A stretch of DNA of 64,000 bases from Aphidius gifuensis. Its lineage: Eukaryota; Arthropoda; Insecta; Hymenoptera; Braconidae. A program made the translations under genes and the position numbers. This document shows, piece after piece, positions 38,861-51,171 of this stretch. The stretch is taken from contig NC_057789.1 in the NCBI RefSeq assembly GCF_014905175.1, forward strand, positions 25,044,555-25,108,554, read 5' to 3'. Position 1 is the first letter of the stretch. Each line of letters starts with the position of its first letter. A model generated the notes under the pieces. It saw only the letters and a program-made list of their open reading frames with translations, had not been told where the DNA came from and did not search any database.

Positions 38861-40883
38861 AAAAAAAAAAAACACAACACACAAATACACACTGTTTGTA
38901 TGTTTGTGTGTATTACACTTGTACGCAGCAGCACAGGTACACTGTCACACCTATTTTATTATGAATTTTTTTTTATTTTTTAAATTGCGTTTTTGGTATT
39001 TTAACTTCACTTAATTATCCTTGATTAATTAATTGAATTAATTGTACTTAATTGTTGGCAATTTTATTGACTTTTATTTATTGTTTGCTTGTTATTATTT
39101 GAGATATTATTTTATGGATAAAAGCGTCATGACGGTTGCCGGTTTTTTTAAGCTTTGAAACGAAAAAAAAAATGCCTGTCGATCAAGTCGGTCGTTGTTT
39201 TTAATTACTGCGCAGATTATTCACGCAATTTTGATATTATTTTTATGAAATATTAATTTTTTAATTATAATTGTTAAATAATAATTTTGTATTAATTTAA
39301 GCTGTCTTTTTTTAACACCGAAATTATGGAATAAAGGTGGTTTTACAATGTTAAAGATGTCAGCTGTTTTTATTGATTAATGCCATTGGCTATTCGATCC
39401 GCCATATGCAATCGCCCCCAGGCGGGAAATTTAAAACAATATTGATTATGTATTTTAATAAACACAAGTCATTGATTTAAATTACAAACCATTAAAGACA
39501 AATATAATTAACTCTCAGTTATTATTAATTGATTATTTATTTATTTTATCAACTAATTATTATTGTAAATTAAATATAAGCAACAGTTTTTCAGCTAAAA
39601 ACAAAAAAAAAACAAAAAGATAATACTTTTTGTTTTAATTATTTATCCAATGATTATTGTGATTTTTATTTTTCTTTGTTATTAAGAGTGAAGAAAGTAC
39701 ATATTGCCTAAATTTTCATTTGGTTTTTACACTGATAATTCTAAAATGTATTATATTTTATTTTATTTTTTTTCCTTTTTCATTATTCAGACACACTTTT
39801 ACTGAGGCGTACATATTTTTATACCATTTTGTACATTTTTTTTTTTAGACTTAATTTACAATTTAATTAATCAAGTGGTCGGGTGATTTTTTTTTTTTTT
39901 TTAACGAGGCCTTTTCTAAATTTGACAATGATTATTTTAAAATTAAACTACAATTTTCTACGCAAAATCCATTTATGCATATGTTTAATTAATTATTTTT
40001 ATCGATATGTCACGTAGACAATACTAATTTTTTTTTAAAAATTAAATTTAGCATTGTTTTTTTATATTTTCCATACATTTTTTAATGTAATTTAACATTG
40101 TTCTATTAAAATGACAATAACAAGAAATTAATATTTTCATTTGTTACTGACACGACGTTTAGTACGATTACACTGATTTTTATTTCAATAAAATTGAAAT
40201 TTTTAGTCAACAAATAATGGCTAGACTTAAAACAAATAAAAAATGAAAAAAAATGATAATTTTTAACATCGTTTTGTAGTCTTGTAACTCTTAAATAAAT
40301 ATAAACATAAAAGGAATGCGAAGGAAGATGTGAATGTTTTTTTTTTTTTTTATAATTTGCCATTTAAAAATCTCATAATATTTTTGGCACATTCATTCGC
40401 ATTCTTACAAAATCACCAGAGCTACGATTATAATTTTTATTAAAAATTAAAAAAACGTAATATGTAAAATATCAAATTGAAGAAACAACAACAAACAGCA
40501 GTTTTATTTTTGATCAAAATTATCAATCTTGAAGACTAGTTACTTTCTCCGAGGCAGTTGTTTGATTCTTTTTTTTTTTTATTTAAATTAAATATCCACG
40601 ATATGAAAAATAGGAAGAATAATATTTTCCTAAATTTTATAAATAATCAAATGTCCATTTTTAATTATTGCTGGTTTTTTTTTTTTTCATTTGGCTAATG
40701 CTCCAAATGACTGGAGCTCAATTTGATATTATAAAAAACTAAAATTACATAACTATTATTGAGCTGCCTCGAAGAAACTTGATCAAAAGTAATTTCTTGT
40801 TAAAAAATATAAAAATATTCAATATTATTTATCAAGAAATAACTTGTTTAAATTAATTTTTTATCAATATTTTGTGTTACTTG

Positions 40884-41010
40884 TCAAACGTTGCTGTCTG
40901 GTTTGTTACTGAAACTCATTGGTTGAGCATTTTCCACTAAATTTCCTTTCATACTTGACGTTGGTATTGTTGAATCAACTGCTGCTGATCTCATTTCATC
41001 TATCGATGCT
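40884..41010 (-). CDS. fwe: flower alternative last exon 2
   Basis: Encodes ASIDEMRSAAVDST through KPDSNV and stops at 40884, with a tttttag acceptor in the same phase as exon 41506-41635. It may be used instead of that exon. Confidence 0.85.
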
Positions 41011-42790
41011 CTAAAAATAAAATAATCCAAAATTAAATCAACAAAATTTACCAATCAAAAAAAAATAAAATAACAAAAAAAGTATCCAACTATATTCAAA
41101 GTTACGTTATGGATTATGTCTACACAAAAAATAAATAATTCATAACGAGAATATATATTTTTTTTTAATCATTTAAAATAGATTAAAATATTCAACATGC
41201 AATTTATCTGAAAAAGATTTGGCTTATCTATATTAAAAAATATGCCACCAAATTAAAAAACAATATGTTGATGATTAAAAAAAAAAAGAGAAGAAATTTA
41301 TCATTTAACTAGATATATAAAAACAGTGTGAATGATATTATTAAAAGCATTGAAATAAACGTAACCATGTTCCATAATAATAAGAGAATAATAAAATAAT
41401 AATTCCAACATGCTGAAATTAAATGAAGATATCTGTGAATGTATTAATGATTATTGCCTGGTTAGCGATGTGATGGAATGAATATTGCCATTAATATTGG
41501 CGTATTTATGTTGGTCTCCAAACATCTGGATCCTCCATAAGTGTTGTATGATGATCAGTTGATGGAACTGAACCAGGAGGTGGTACTACACCAGACGGTG
41601 ATGTTGCCATTGCAGCCATATCCGCTCTTGATCCTCTGTTTTTATTGTTATATTCAATTTTTTTTTTTTTTTGTTAAATTTAATCAATTTTTGATTCATC
41701 ATTTATCCCCGTGTTAGTTTTTATATTGATACACACAATAATATAGCAAAACAAATAAAACAAATACACATGAATTTTAGAAAACAATGTTTTTTTTCTT
41801 TTATAAATTGTTTAATTTTTTTTAACTTACTTTTTTCCAATGGACATCATTCCGTATAAAACACCAGTTCCAAATATCAAACCACTTGCAAGAAATTTGC
41901 CAAATGAAAAATCCAAGAATAATGGTAATACTGCTAATCTAATAAACAAAAAATTATAATTTTAATTTAATTATATTGAAGATAATTTAAACTTTAGATA
42001 GCTTTTAAAAATACAAAAATAATTGAAGCTATAAATTATGAATGAAAATACTTGTTGATTAAACATCTAGGATAATTTTGTGATAGAAAAAAAATTAATG
42101 TTTATACTGACCCACAATAGAGAACAGCTCGATTCCAGTAAGGTCGTTTTTCAATGATGTTACTTAATGTTTGAACAAAATCAAGAAATATACAACAACA
42201 AGGAGCTTCTCCTGTTAGCACAACAAGACCAGCAATAATTAATGTTACACCACTTAAGAATCCTGGAATTGATGCAACAATAATTGTCAGACAACTAAAA
42301 GCACCAAAAAGTATTCCAACTTGAAAACAAAAAAATAAGAAAATATGTTAATTATTTATTGCTGATGCCAGGTGGAATTATATTGACTGAGCTTTTTTTT
42401 TTTTTTTTCATGTCAATTATTGATTATAGGCAAATTTGTCATTGATAATTTTTGTAACTTACAAAAACCACCAACGGTTCCCATTGCTCGTGCACCGTAT
42501 TTCATCCACCAGGGTACATCATCTTGGGATTGTGGATCTTGTCCAGGTCGCTCCATTATGGAAGCTATTTTTTCACTGAATGACTGATAAATAAATTTTT
42601 AAATTAATTAACATGTATTGTCATTTAGAGCTAATAATTTTTTTTTTTTTTTTCTTTTTTGTGCTTTTTTTTTTTTTTTAATTGTGGTTTATCATTGGGA
42701 GTATATTAAATTTTGGAGTAAAATAATTTTGGATAATTGCGGAAAAAATAAAATAATAATTTAGTAGATATTTAAAATTTATATTACCAT
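40884..42790 (-). CDS. fwe: calcium channel flower, with two alternative last exons
   Basis: Flower is a four-pass membrane protein of synaptic vesicles and plasma membrane linked to endocytosis; in Drosophila its C-terminal isoforms act as cell-fitness marks. Exons (minus): 42788-42790 (ATG only), 42463-42583, 42112-42319, 41831-41938. After these a phase-2 donor joins either 41506-41635 or 40884-41010. Diagnostic sequence: QDDVPWWMKYGARAMGTVGGF, then hydrophobic segments with IPGFLSGVTLIIAGLVVL, TGEAPCCCIFLDFV, KRPYWNRAVLYCG and LAVLPLFLDFSFGKFLASG. The acidic residue within TGEAP is the conserved candidate selectivity site. Ending 1 is proline-rich (GVVPPPGSVPS, to EDPDVWRPT); ending 2 starts ASIDEMRSAA and ends NKPDSNV. 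Both splice in frame from GKK. Product about 187 to 188 residues. Intact. Confidence 0.93.
41506..41635 (-). CDS. fwe: flower alternative last exon 1
   Basis: Encodes GSRADMAAMATSPSG through DPDVWRPT and stops at 41506. It is the proximal of two terminal exons and has an acag acceptor. Like the distal one it supplies the base completing the Lys codon left after GK. Confidence 0.85.
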
Positions 42791-43398
42791 TTTTAATTAT
42801 TGTTTTGACGTTGACTGGATGATTATTCAGCTGTCAAAATTAAATTTTTAATTGGAAAAATAATACTCGATTTTTTTTTATGCCAAACACTGTTGACGTA
42901 CTCTGAAAAATCGACCAGTTTTATTTTGTTGAATTGCCTCTAGTTGGCGACACTATTAAAAAAAAAAAAAAACAAAAAAAATAAATAAATAATTCAATTG
43001 TTAAGGTATGTTTCCAGCTGTTAACTTTAATATTTTTTTACACCGTAAATTATTTGTTTACAGTTTTTTTTATTTGTTTTTATTTACCTAAATGTATAAA
43101 TTTTAAATTGTTGTCAATTGTCATAAAGAGTAAAGAACCAATAAATTTTGTATAAATGATTTTTATTGTTAAATAAATTGTTGAAAAGTTCATTAGGTGT
43201 GTTCGTCTCTCGGCTCAGTTTTGTGACTTTTTGGTGGTTTTATGACGTCAATTGCACTTGGAAGTTATTGTCATTGTCATCTTTGATGAAAAAAAAATTA
43301 AAATTAAGACATGAAATTATTCTGTGTTTAGTATTATCATAGTATTTATAAGTATTGGAATTTCAACAATTGGTATTTATTTTACAAAATAATTATAG
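42791..43398. promoter_or_regulatory. region upstream of flower and of an MFSD5 remnant
   Basis: Noncoding, AT-rich. A GC-richer block at about 43198-43260 includes ctcggctcagtt, an initiator-like tcagtt with no TATA box. It might be an old promoter of the plus-strand MFSD5 remnant or the flower promoter area. Confidence 0.35.
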
Positions 43399-43636
43399 CT
43401 CATTTGGTACTTATTTAACACTTGCATCATTTTTTCTATTTGAATTTACTATTGGTTTTTATTATCCATCAATTTGTTTTATCAGAGAAATTATTGTACC
43501 TGAAAATAGTCGTGCAAGTGCTGTCAATTGGTTGAGACTTTCAACAAATATATTTATTTGTATAATATTATTATTTATCAAAACTAATTCACCTGATAAT
43601 TGTTTAATATTTTTTTCAAGTGCATTATATTTTTAA
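43399..43636 (+). pseudogene. MFSD5-like transporter exon fragment
   Basis: Frame with TYLTLASFFLFEFTIGFYYP, then FIREIIVPENSRASAVNWLR and a following hydrophobic segment, matching the C-terminal membrane segments of the molybdate-anion transporter family MFSD5 (major facilitator fold). A 'tatag' acceptor precedes it at 43398. The rest of the roughly 450-residue protein is not in the flanks, and the frame ends early (SSALYF, stop). I therefore call it a truncated remnant. Confidence 0.65.
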
Positions 43637-43642
43637 TAAATT

Positions 43643-43753
43643 ATGCAACATGGAAATAATACAAAACCTGAATGTCCTAAATGTCGTTGCATTTGTTTTT
43701 CTGTAATAGATATTGTAAATAAACTCATGCTAATGGACCACATATACACGTAG
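43643..43753 (+). pseudogene. copy of the small cysteine-rich ORF of 8062-8187
   Basis: Reads MQHGNNTKPECPKCRCICFS then diverges (VIDIVNKLM) through a one-base deletion relative to the 8.1-kb copy. It sits at the equivalent place, convergent with family member C. Whether either copy was ever a gene is uncertain. Confidence 0.3.
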
Positions 43754-43754
43754 T

Positions 43755-43965
43755 TTCAACAGTCTTACTGAAAAATGCCATCCCAACATAACCATGGATA
43801 TGGTTGTTTAAATTTTTCTTGTATACTAGAATATACCAAATTGTTTTATTTGGTAATTCTCCAGATTTATAAAATTATTGATGCTCGGTTTTATTATTTT
43901 TTAAATTTATTTTATAAACATTATTTTATGACATTTATTTAATACTATAATTATAAATCATAATC
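43755..43965. repeat. third copy of the duplicated flank (as at 2975-3190 and 7850-8060)
   Basis: Shares ttactgaaaa..tgcca, ccataaccatggatat, the ctcggttttattat block and the tatgacatttatttaat block with the two flanks near 3 kb and 8 kb. It marks the end of the segmental duplication that carries member C. Confidence 0.75.
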
Positions 43966-44014
43966 AAAACCAATGAAATAGTATGACAATATTTTTTTGT
44001 GACAAAAATTTTTC

Positions 44015-46020
44015 TTAAATCATTCCATATTTTGTGAGTGGAATGATATATATTTCATTATTATCATTTACTTTCATTGAGACTTCATATCGTAGGCGCA
44101 ATCTAAAATAAAAATAACAATATTATAATGATGCGAATTAACTTTTTTATTTAAATTATTTGATAAAAGAAGGATTTATTTAACTTACCCTTGATGAGAA
44201 CCATATAAGGTCTTGAAATAGATATCCCCGCTTTGAATTATTGCATCAAATTTTAGATTTTTTGATTCCTTGTTTATTTTATCGCCGGATTTTTTTAAAA
44301 CTTTAATATTAACTGTATGACACACTTCAAAACTAGAAAAAATAAAAATAGTATTTTTTATCACAAGTTTATTATAGAGATAAAAATAAATAATAATTTT
44401 TTAATAAGTCAATCATTATTCCTTAATAGAACACTAATAATATGATAATCGAATAATCATTAATGAAAAAACTTACGTTTCACCTGTTTCTTTGACTTTT
44501 ATTATATGTTTAAATCCTTGAAGTGACAAATCCATTGGAAATTGTAATTTTACTCTTCCCGGATATTCAGCAACAGCAGCAGGATTTCTAAATAATAAAT
44601 AATCAGAACTCGTAATAGGTCATTTTTTTCATAATAAAAGTATTAATTAAGTAATTTGAAAAAACAAAAAATTTGTTTAAAATAATTGATTAATATATAC
44701 AATACAACTTACAATTCAGCAGTTTTTTTTGCGATTTCCATTAGCCAATCAACACCAAATCCGTTCCATTGTTTGAGAGGTGCTAGATGACGAGTTTCAT
44801 AAGTACGTCTGTAAGGTAATAATAATTTGATTAATATTTCTTTATGTAATAAAACATGAATAATATATATGATAACTAAATAGTTTTAATAAACATAAAA
44901 TAAGTGATTAATATCAACTCACGAGTCTCCGCCCGTTGGTGTTTTGAATGTTAATTTGGCATCATAAGCTCTCAAATCATCCAAATCCAATCGTGTCAAG
45001 ATTTTTAAACCACCATTTTTTTGGATTTGAGCTGCAGGGTCGTTAAAAGCTTTAACATGAACTTCTTGACTCACGATATAACTGTAAAATAAAAATAATA
45101 TAATTAATCATGTATAGGCGTAACTATAGTAATCATTTTATGATGGATATTTTACTATTATCTTAATGATAACTTACGTTTCATCACTATTATCAAATTT
45201 GAATTGTAATTTATCACCATCAAGTAATATAGTGATCAATCCATTACCTCTAAAATATCTTGGTCCTTTTATTTCTTCACTAGCATTTGTATCGCTTGTA
45301 GGTTCAATCAATTTTTTGTTTAATTCCGTTGTAAATACGGTAGGAAGAAATATACTGTAAAATAATAATTATAATAATATTAATAATGTATATTTTTTTT
45401 ATCAACAATTCAATAAAACTTTGTCAATTTTTTTTTGACCACATGCTTAACATCGTGTGCTACTTTTTTCTTTTGACGTTTCGATATATTTTTAATGATT
45501 ATTTAATTAAAAATATAAGCACCAGCTGGCCTTAATAATAAATAATTTTTTTATCAAATAATTGGTTCAGAATTATTTATTAATGAATAAACACTTACTT
45601 GCTGCATCGCTTATTATTTACGAATATGTCCATTGTACCACTACTTTGTGATACGATCAAGTTTCCAAGTATGGATGATAATGTTTTTTTTTCAGGTAAA
45701 TTCCGACCAAATATTTCCGATGCAAAAACTATCATCAGCCATTCCCAACGACTCTTTGGTTTTAACTCAGCTATATAAAAAAAAAAAAACAATTTGTTAA
45801 TAAATAGAAATGAGTAAATATATCTGTATAAATACTTGTAGTTGAAATCCAGTTTACCAAAGAAAAACAGGGCGCGAAATGCATTGGGCCAAGAATAAAA
45901 GATGAATTTTTATGAATGAACAAATCAATTAATCAATTAATTTATAAAAAAAGTATATTATTTGTTACCTTGAGTATTGAGTAATCGTACTGATTTTGAT
46001 TGATCATCTGGTGGATGTAA
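44015..46020 (-). pseudogene. p32-derived multi-module gene, copy C (exon 1 broken; remaining frame open)
   Basis: Third copy of the A/B family. Exons: remnant of exon 1 ending at 45969, then 45599-45770, 45178-45354, 44923-45081, 44713-44808, 44477-44587, 44189-44332, 44015-44102. Exons 2 to 8 keep the family phases and remain open with GT-AG introns (one donor is GTGAGT). Exon 1 retains only HPPDDQSKSVRLLNTQ; an in-frame stop lies just upstream and no start codon is left, so the presequence is lost. Exon 5 is shorter (96 versus 111 bases). Exon 8 ends ITKYGMI-like text early. The break coincides with the start of the p32 remnant on the other strand at 46.1 kb. It could still be expressed from another start, so 'pseudogene' is provisional. 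Confidence 0.65.
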
Positions 46021-46105
46021 TTAATTTATATATCATTGGCTTAAAATATACATGTTTTGATGATGATTTTTATAATTGTTATTTATTATTTTTGTATATG
46101 TATAG

Positions 46106-46865
46106 CTGAAGAAGAATTGGCTGAATATTTAAATAATGAAATTGCTACTAAAAAAGGTAAACCATCAGAGTTCAACTCCAGAAACCCGGGTTCGAATCCT
46201 GAGTTAGGTCAAGAAATAACCAAGTTGAGAAGCATGTATAAAGATAATAATAATAATTATAAATAATTTAAAGTTATTTTTTAAATAAACGAATAATTCT
46301 GTTTTTTTTTTATCGAAAATACAAATAGAATATAATGAAATGTACTATTGTACATCGTAAATCTCACCATGCAACATAGTAGATTTAACGAACGCTATAG
46401 ACTTGACTATGCAACATAGTACTTCTTAACAAGATACATCGTATCTTTTCCAATTGAAACATTGTAAACTATACTAGGATAAAAGAATTTTACTATGTGC
46501 ATAGTACATGTTATTATTTTTTCGAAAACGTCCCCGAGTACCAGAAAAAATAATAAAAATAATTCTTTTTTTTATATAGTGAAACTAATTATTTTTTTTT
46601 TACAGTGTAGAAATATATTTTTAATTGAAAAAAACATATATATATTTTTAAATAATATAATTGATGATTTATTTGTTGTTAATTTTTTTTTTGTTTTCTT
46701 ATTTTTTTTCTTAAGGTTTTGTATGATTATCTTATGAACTTTTTGGAAGACAAAGGTATCTCAAATGACTTGGCTGATGAAATTTCAGAATTTAGCACAA
46801 TTTATAAACGTAAAGCATACATAAGTACGTTAGAAAGTCTTGTTGAATTCACAACTTCAGAATAA
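46106..46865 (+). pseudogene. broken p32/C1QBP copy missing exons 3-4
   Basis: An exon 2-like piece (46106-46265) reads AEEELAEYLNNEIATKKG, paralogous to VEEKLAKYLNGEIAAEKE of the intact gene, then runs into unrelated sequence. The last exon (46716-46865) reads VLYDYLMNFLEDKGISND to the stop, close to the intact one, and its upstream intron sequence also matches. Exons 3 and 4 are replaced by about 300 bases with repeated 'atgcaacatagta' motifs. The first exon is absent. Confidence 0.8.
46320..46515. repeat. short repeats inside the broken p32 copy
   Basis: The motif atgcaacatagta occurs twice (about 46370 and 46413), with atgtgcatagtaca near 46495 and partly palindromic neighbours (gtactattgtac). 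It occupies the place of the missing exons and may be a remnant of a small inserted element. Confidence 0.35.
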
Positions 46866-47820
46866 TTATACCATAAGTATTATATAAGTATTGAAATGGT
46901 AAATTTTCTCCTTTTTTTTCGAGTTGTTTGTAATTGACTAGTAAATTTATTATATAATTTACGTTAATTATTTGAAATAAAAACCAATGATAAAATAATT
47001 ATTTATAAGAGTTATGATTTTTTTCATTTTTAATAATAACTTAATTAACAAAAAAAAAATATATAGGTATAAATGCAAATACATTTTTAGCTTTAATTCA
47101 TAAATGCTTTTTTATAACTCTATAAAAAAAATGAATAAATATTTTTAAAACTTCCCCTAGATCAATTAAGGATGAATTTCAGGAATGTTGAAAAAATTGA
47201 TTTTTCATTATTATTTTTTATTCTTGATGATTATTAAAATTCTTTTTTTAATTTTCTTTTGTTGTTTGAATAATAAAATTATATATTTTAACTATAAATT
47301 ATTAATAATTAATCAATTTTATAAAAAATAAGAAATAATAAACCGCAAAGATAAAAATCTTTTGAACAAATTCATTTCACAATTTTTCATATGATTTTCA
47401 AAAGGTTATTTTGTTGACAAATACTTTGGATGATTATTTTAATATCCTTTCATCAAAATAAATATTTAGAAAATAAAAAAAAACAAAAGTATTTTCTAAT
47501 CATACATTATAATGTTTATTTATGTTTAGTTGAGTTTATTACACGAATTTAAATTGTTATAAATTATACATTTGAAATTCCTGCGCTTGGAGCAGCACTG
47601 ATTTGATATAAAGAAGAGTTATATTTTTTTTGATTAAAAAAAAAAAATGATGTGATGGATGTTATTTGCTCTGATTGGTCAAACCATCAAGCAGCCATTA
47701 AAGAATATATTTCATCATATTGTCTGATATTGTCTAGCGGCTTATAGCAAAAATTTTATATATATTGTTTAAACAATTAATATTAAATAACTATATTTAT
47801 ATCGTCAAAATAAAAACACA

Positions 47821-49093
47821 ATGAGTGGAATTGTAAGAAATGCATTACGTTTTGTTGTTGGAACAGCAAAACATATTACAAATAATACAACAAAATCTTT
47901 AATTAATTCTCAATGTTCACGTTCCATGTGGCACATGGGTAATCGTCTTAATGATACCACCAAAAATTCAATTAAATTGATTAAATCATATAATCTTTGT
48001 AATTGTGGATGTGGAAGATTCCAACATACTCAAGGTAATTAATCTTTTTTTTTTTTTATAAATTTATTAATTTATTAATTTATTATTGGCTTATAATATA
48101 CCACGTGTATTTAAGGTTAATTTTAAGTATTGATTTTTTTATTTTAACAAAATTATTCTTTATGTAATCATTACTAATCAATAAAAAATTTTTTGGGCAA
48201 TTGATTGATATGTTGTAATGATGATTTTTATTATTTTTATATATGAAGTTGAAGAGAAATTGGCTAAATATTTAAATGGGGAAATTGCTGCTGAAAAAGA
48301 AGCAACAAGAGAAAAAACAATACCATCAAAACTTGGTAAATTTGATGTATCACTTGATGGTGCTGAAGTAACATTAATGAAAAAAGAAAATGATGAAACG
48401 TAAGTTGAATATTCATCATTATAGATACAAATAAATTTTGACTATTTATTTATATATGTTATTAATATCATTTTTTTACAGAATTAAAATTATTTTCAAT
48501 GTCAATCACACAATTAATAGCAATGAGAATGAAGCAGTTGATTTAGAACATGCATTATTAAGCAAGCCAAATTTTGATGTTGAAATTACACGTGGTAGAC
48601 AAACCCTTGGTTTTTCATGTTTATTTAACGTTTCTCCTGATGCAATTGTTTATGAAAATAACAGTTAGTAATCTTGTAATAATAATAATATTTGAAAATT
48701 GATGATTATTTATTTTGTGTTTGTTTGTTTTTGTTTTTTAGATTATATTTTTGGTATTGATGAAGTAACTCTTCATGAAGGTGAACGTACTGATACAATT
48801 TATGCTGCAGGTGGTGAAGTTATTGATGGGGTTAGTAGAAATATATTTTTAATTAAATAAAACAAATTTATTTAGAAAAATAATATAATTGATGATTTAT
48901 TTGTTGTTAATTTTTTTTTTGTTTTCTTATTTTTTTTCTTAAGGTTTTGTATGATTATCTTATGGAATTTTTGGAAGACAAAGGTATTTCAAATGACTTT
49001 GCTGATGAAATTTCAAAATTCAGTACAATTCATGAACATAATGCATACATAAGTTTGTTAGAAGGTCTTGCTAAATTTACAGCTTCAAAGTAA
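47821..49093 (+). CDS. C1QBP: p32 / C1QBP (MAM33 family) mitochondrial matrix protein
   Basis: Acidic trimeric mitochondrial protein of the p32/gC1qR/MAM33 family, involved in mitochondrial translation and oxidative phosphorylation. Exons: 47821-48034, 48249-48399, 48482-48663, 48742-48830, 48944-49093, in frame to 261 residues. Exon 1 gives a basic presequence (MSGIVRNALRF.. rich in Arg/Lys/Asn, with several cysteines near its end). Exon 2 has EEKLAKYLNGEIAAEKEA (first helix) and KLGKFDVSLDGAEVTLMKK. Exon 3 opens IKIIFNVNHTINSNENEA. Exon 5 is the family C-terminal helix pair: VLYDYLMEFLEDKGISNDF, then ADEISKFSTIHEHNAYISLL and GLAKF. A broken copy lies 1 kb upstream. Genes A, B and C share its exon 1 type and exon 2/3 junction. 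Confidence 0.93.
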
Positions 49094-50629
49094 TTATTCC
49101 ATAAGTATTTAAAATAATAAACTTTTTCCTTTTTTTTTTTAATTTCACAAAAAAAAAAAAAAAAAAAACGAGTTGTTTGTAATAATCTAGTAAATTTATT
49201 ATATAATTTACGTTAATTATTTGAAATAAAAACCAATGATAAAATAATTATTCATGAGAGTTATGAGTTTCTTTATTCTAATAATAATTTTAATAACAAC
49301 AAAAATATATATATATTAATAATTTTTTTTAAATTTAATTATAATTTTTTTCTATTTGAGATGCAAATACATTTTTAGCTGTGACTCATAGATGGCTTTT
49401 TATATCTCTATAAAAAAAATAAATAAATATTTCTAAAACTTCCCCTATATCAAGGGATGAATTTCAGGAATGTTGAAAAAATTGATTTTTCATTATTACT
49501 ATTTTTTTTCTTACTGATTAAAAAATTCTTGATAAAATTTTCTTTTTCAGTTTAAATAATAAAATTATATATCTCAACTATAAATTATTAATAATTAATT
49601 AATTTTACAAAAAAAAAAAAAAATAATAAACTAAAGATAAAAATCCTTTGAACAAATTCATTTCACAATTATTCATAGATTTTTAAAGGGTTATTTTATT
49701 GAGAAATACTTTGAATATTTATTTTAATATTCTTTCATCAAAATAAATATTTAAAAAAAAACAACATCTCAACATCTTTAATAATCCTCTTCAAAAAAAA
49801 AAAAAAAAATAAATAAATATCTGTTTATATTTATACACAAATATATGTTTCGTCTTTTCAAATTGTTTTTTTTTTTTTTTTTTCATTATCATATTGACAA
49901 AAGCCATTCACCTGTACAATACTTATTGTAAAGCTCAAGGATATCGTTTCCATTTTTCCGGATTTTTTATTTTATTTTTTTTAATATACACATATATATA
50001 TTGTATTATGTATGTTTGGCAAATAAAAAACCACCCCCTTTAGCATAGTTTTATGTTGAATTTTTACCCTCTTTTCACGCATTGGAAGAATAAACCCCCT
50101 CGATACGGCTAGTTGGGCCTCAAACCACCATGGTATGCCTCAGTAGTGCTTATATTTGTACATTTGAAGAGAACTTTTTTTTTTTTCTTTGTTTATTTTA
50201 TTTATTTTTGGGGGATGAAAGTTAGCCGTGACGGTATAATGCAAAGCATTTAAGGGTATATACACGTGCGACATCAGAGGGTGGTCTAGACCGCCTGGTT
50301 GTCTGTACTCGTTAGATCAGACAAAATTAAGCTGGTAAAATTATGTAGATATTGTGTGTTTGGCTATAATTGAAGCTAAGTAAAAAATCTAGCTAAGTAA
50401 AGAATCTAGCTAAGCGGAAAAGATGTAGCTGCAGAGAGAAAAATTAAGCTGGTAAATTTCAGGTATTAAAATGTATTTTAATAAAAATTAAATTGTTCAT
50501 ATATTATTTTAAATTGAAAAAATTTTTAAGTATACTTTTTAGATTTCAAATATTTTTATTTAAAAATAAACAGTTAAAAATTAATTATTCTTTATAACTA
50601 TTCAACAACAAAAAAAAATAATCGAATAA
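49094..50629. other. noncoding stretch after p32, with a GC-richer block
   Basis: No gene is seen. A block at about 50030-50330 is less AT-rich, with accaccatggtatgcc near 50147 and gggtatatacacgtgcg near 50254, which resembles a TATA element on the plus strand. At 50370-50420 a short tandem motif (aatctagctaagt) recurs three times. No coding exon follows that I can link. Confidence 0.4.
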
Positions 50630-50631
50630 CT

Positions 50632-50830
50632 CCATTATTATATGATTCAAAAATTATATTGATATAAATTTTATGTTTTTAATATTTCTTTTTCTTGATT
50701 CTGTTAATCATCATCATGAATAATTATTTTACGAAATTTTTAACTTCCTGTTTTTAAACTTGAATTTCTACCGAAAAATAATCTTCGATTTCTTGCAGTG
50801 TTTTATTTTTAGTCTCCGATAAAAACGCAT
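50632..50830 (-). pseudogene. 3' fragment of a sugar transporter gene
   Basis: The minus-strand text matches the end of the transporter at 58.6-58.8 kb almost base for base, including 3' UTR. It reads ETKNKTLQEIEDYFS, then loses one base (ttcgg versus ttccgg), which shifts the frame, and the rest is noncoding. Its 5' side ends close to an inverted-repeat element (from 50849). Confidence 0.85.
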
Positions 50831-50848
50831 AAAAATACGAAAAGGCAT

Positions 50849-51026
50849 CCAACTGAGAACTTAAAAAACTTAAAATGAGAAATTTTTCCGAAATAAGCAA
50901 CGCGGAGAAAACTTTTTCCCTTATTTCTCCGCTTGGGTCAATTTTGGAGAAATTCAGAGGTATCACGGTGAAATTTGGGAAAATTCGGAGAAAAATTTCC
51001 ACCGGGGTAGATTTTTAAGTTTTTAA
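50849..51026. mobile_element. small inverted-repeat element of the 'ctccg' family (reverse orientation)
   Basis: Begins ccaactgagaacttaaaa and ends ttttaagtttttaaattg, and carries internal blocks (ttatttctccgcttgggt, caccggggtag). It is the reverse-complement counterpart of the more complete copy at 53171-53358. No coding capacity; MITE-like. Confidence 0.65.
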
Positions 51027-51171
51027 ATTGATTTTTCAGAAATTCCAAATAGAATTGGATCAACCCCTGTTGGGCGAATGTTAAATAATACAAGTTTAAT
51101 GTTCAACAATGAATCGGTACGCGATGTTACTCATCATTACCACAACGTGAATTGATTTGGCACCCCTGGTG

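Larger units (their letters stand above)
27175..40883. other. gene-poor 13.7-kb region, probably 5' introns and promoter of hts
   Basis: No coding frame with plausible splice structure or known family is seen on either strand; open frames here are AT-rich chance ORFs. The 5' UTR part of hts exon 2 (27175-27204) has an acceptor, so transcription starts further right. GC-richer islands stand out at about 28080-28185, 31345-31423, 32210-32300, 37015-37110, 38395-38470, 38715-38850 and 39360-39430. These are candidates for noncoding first exons, enhancers or promoters. Conversely, 16-base and longer A or T runs are frequent. Confidence 0.5.
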
